Source of the DNA: Candidatus Spechtiibacteriota bacterium
GTDB lineage: Bacteria; Patescibacteriota; Minisyncoccia; Spechtbacterales; HO2-43-30
DNA: 5,980 nt
Assembly: GCA_016177905.1 (NCBI GenBank)
Contig: JACOUK010000023.1
Location: 1 to 5,980, forward strand
Reading direction: 5' to 3'
The notes under the pieces are model-generated. The model searched no databases and was not told where the DNA came from. It saw only the letters and a list, made by a program, of their open reading frames with translations. Positions within the stretch are counted from its first letter, which is position 1. The number at the start of each line of letters is the position of its first letter. Of the stretch, positions 5,962 through 5,980 are shown piece by piece. The translations under genes were made by a program, and so were the position numbers.

Positions 5962-5980
5962 ATGAAAAAAGTCGTACCGC
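5962..5980 (+). CDS. Possible start of a divergent gene (first six codons only)
   Basis: ATG followed by AAA AAA GTC GTA CCG runs to the right edge (MKKVVP). A good Shine-Dalgarno, GAGAGGAAG at 5949-5957, ends 4 bases before it. If real, the gene is divergent from mraZ. Nothing can be said of its product, and a minus-strand gene ending in this stretch cannot be ruled out. Confidence 0.4.

Overview
The window looks like a piece of bacterial chromosome carrying the start of a division and cell-wall (dcw) cluster. Everything convincing is on the minus strand apart from a possible gene start at the extreme right edge. Reading leftward from the right, the order is: a terminator-like hairpin, a regulated promoter, mraZ, rsmH (mraW), a small ftsL-like gene, a ftsI-type penicillin-binding protein gene, tRNA-Glu(CTC), and a large APC-family permease fused to two universal-stress-protein (USP) domains, which runs off the left edge. 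The compact mraZ-rsmH-ftsL-ftsI order, a tRNA gene without encoded CCA, and the style of the FtsI N-terminal region suggest a member of the Patescibacteria/CPR (perhaps Parcubacteria). That placement is an inference; no taxonomic marker was compared.

Region by region. 5783-5890 holds the control region of the division operon: a good sigma-70-type promoter (TTGACT, 17 bp, TAAAAT), four TGG repeats exactly 10 bp apart that look like a MraZ operator overlapping the -10, a perfect DnaA-box consensus just upstream of the -35, and a GC-rich hairpin with T tracts on both strands. 5761-2539 holds mraZ, rsmH, ftsL-like and ftsI with short gaps or overlaps, as in one transcription unit. 2506-2532 is an A/T-rich hairpin between ftsI and tRNA-Glu. 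2423-2288 is the leader of the permease gene, with a weak promoter candidate and a clear Shine-Dalgarno. 2287-1 is the permease-USP gene.

The genes fit together as follows. MraZ is the transcriptional regulator of its own cluster, RsmH methylates 16S rRNA, FtsL-like is a small bitopic divisome protein, and FtsI is the septal transpeptidase. The permease is a separate transport gene with a cytoplasmic nucleotide-binding-type regulatory tail.

The odd part is 4130-4540. A GC-rich imperfect palindrome of about 75 bp sits in frame inside the 3' part of rsmH. The usual RsmH C-terminus is missing, and the rsmH frame runs 188 bases into ftsL out of frame. Then ftsI begins at a GTG with no membrane anchor, although conserved codons of the FtsI N-terminus lie just upstream without a start codon. 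Either this stretch has been rearranged, or it contains small sequence errors. I see no CRISPR array, insertion sequence, phage gene or defence system, and no stretch over 300 bases lacks a gene.
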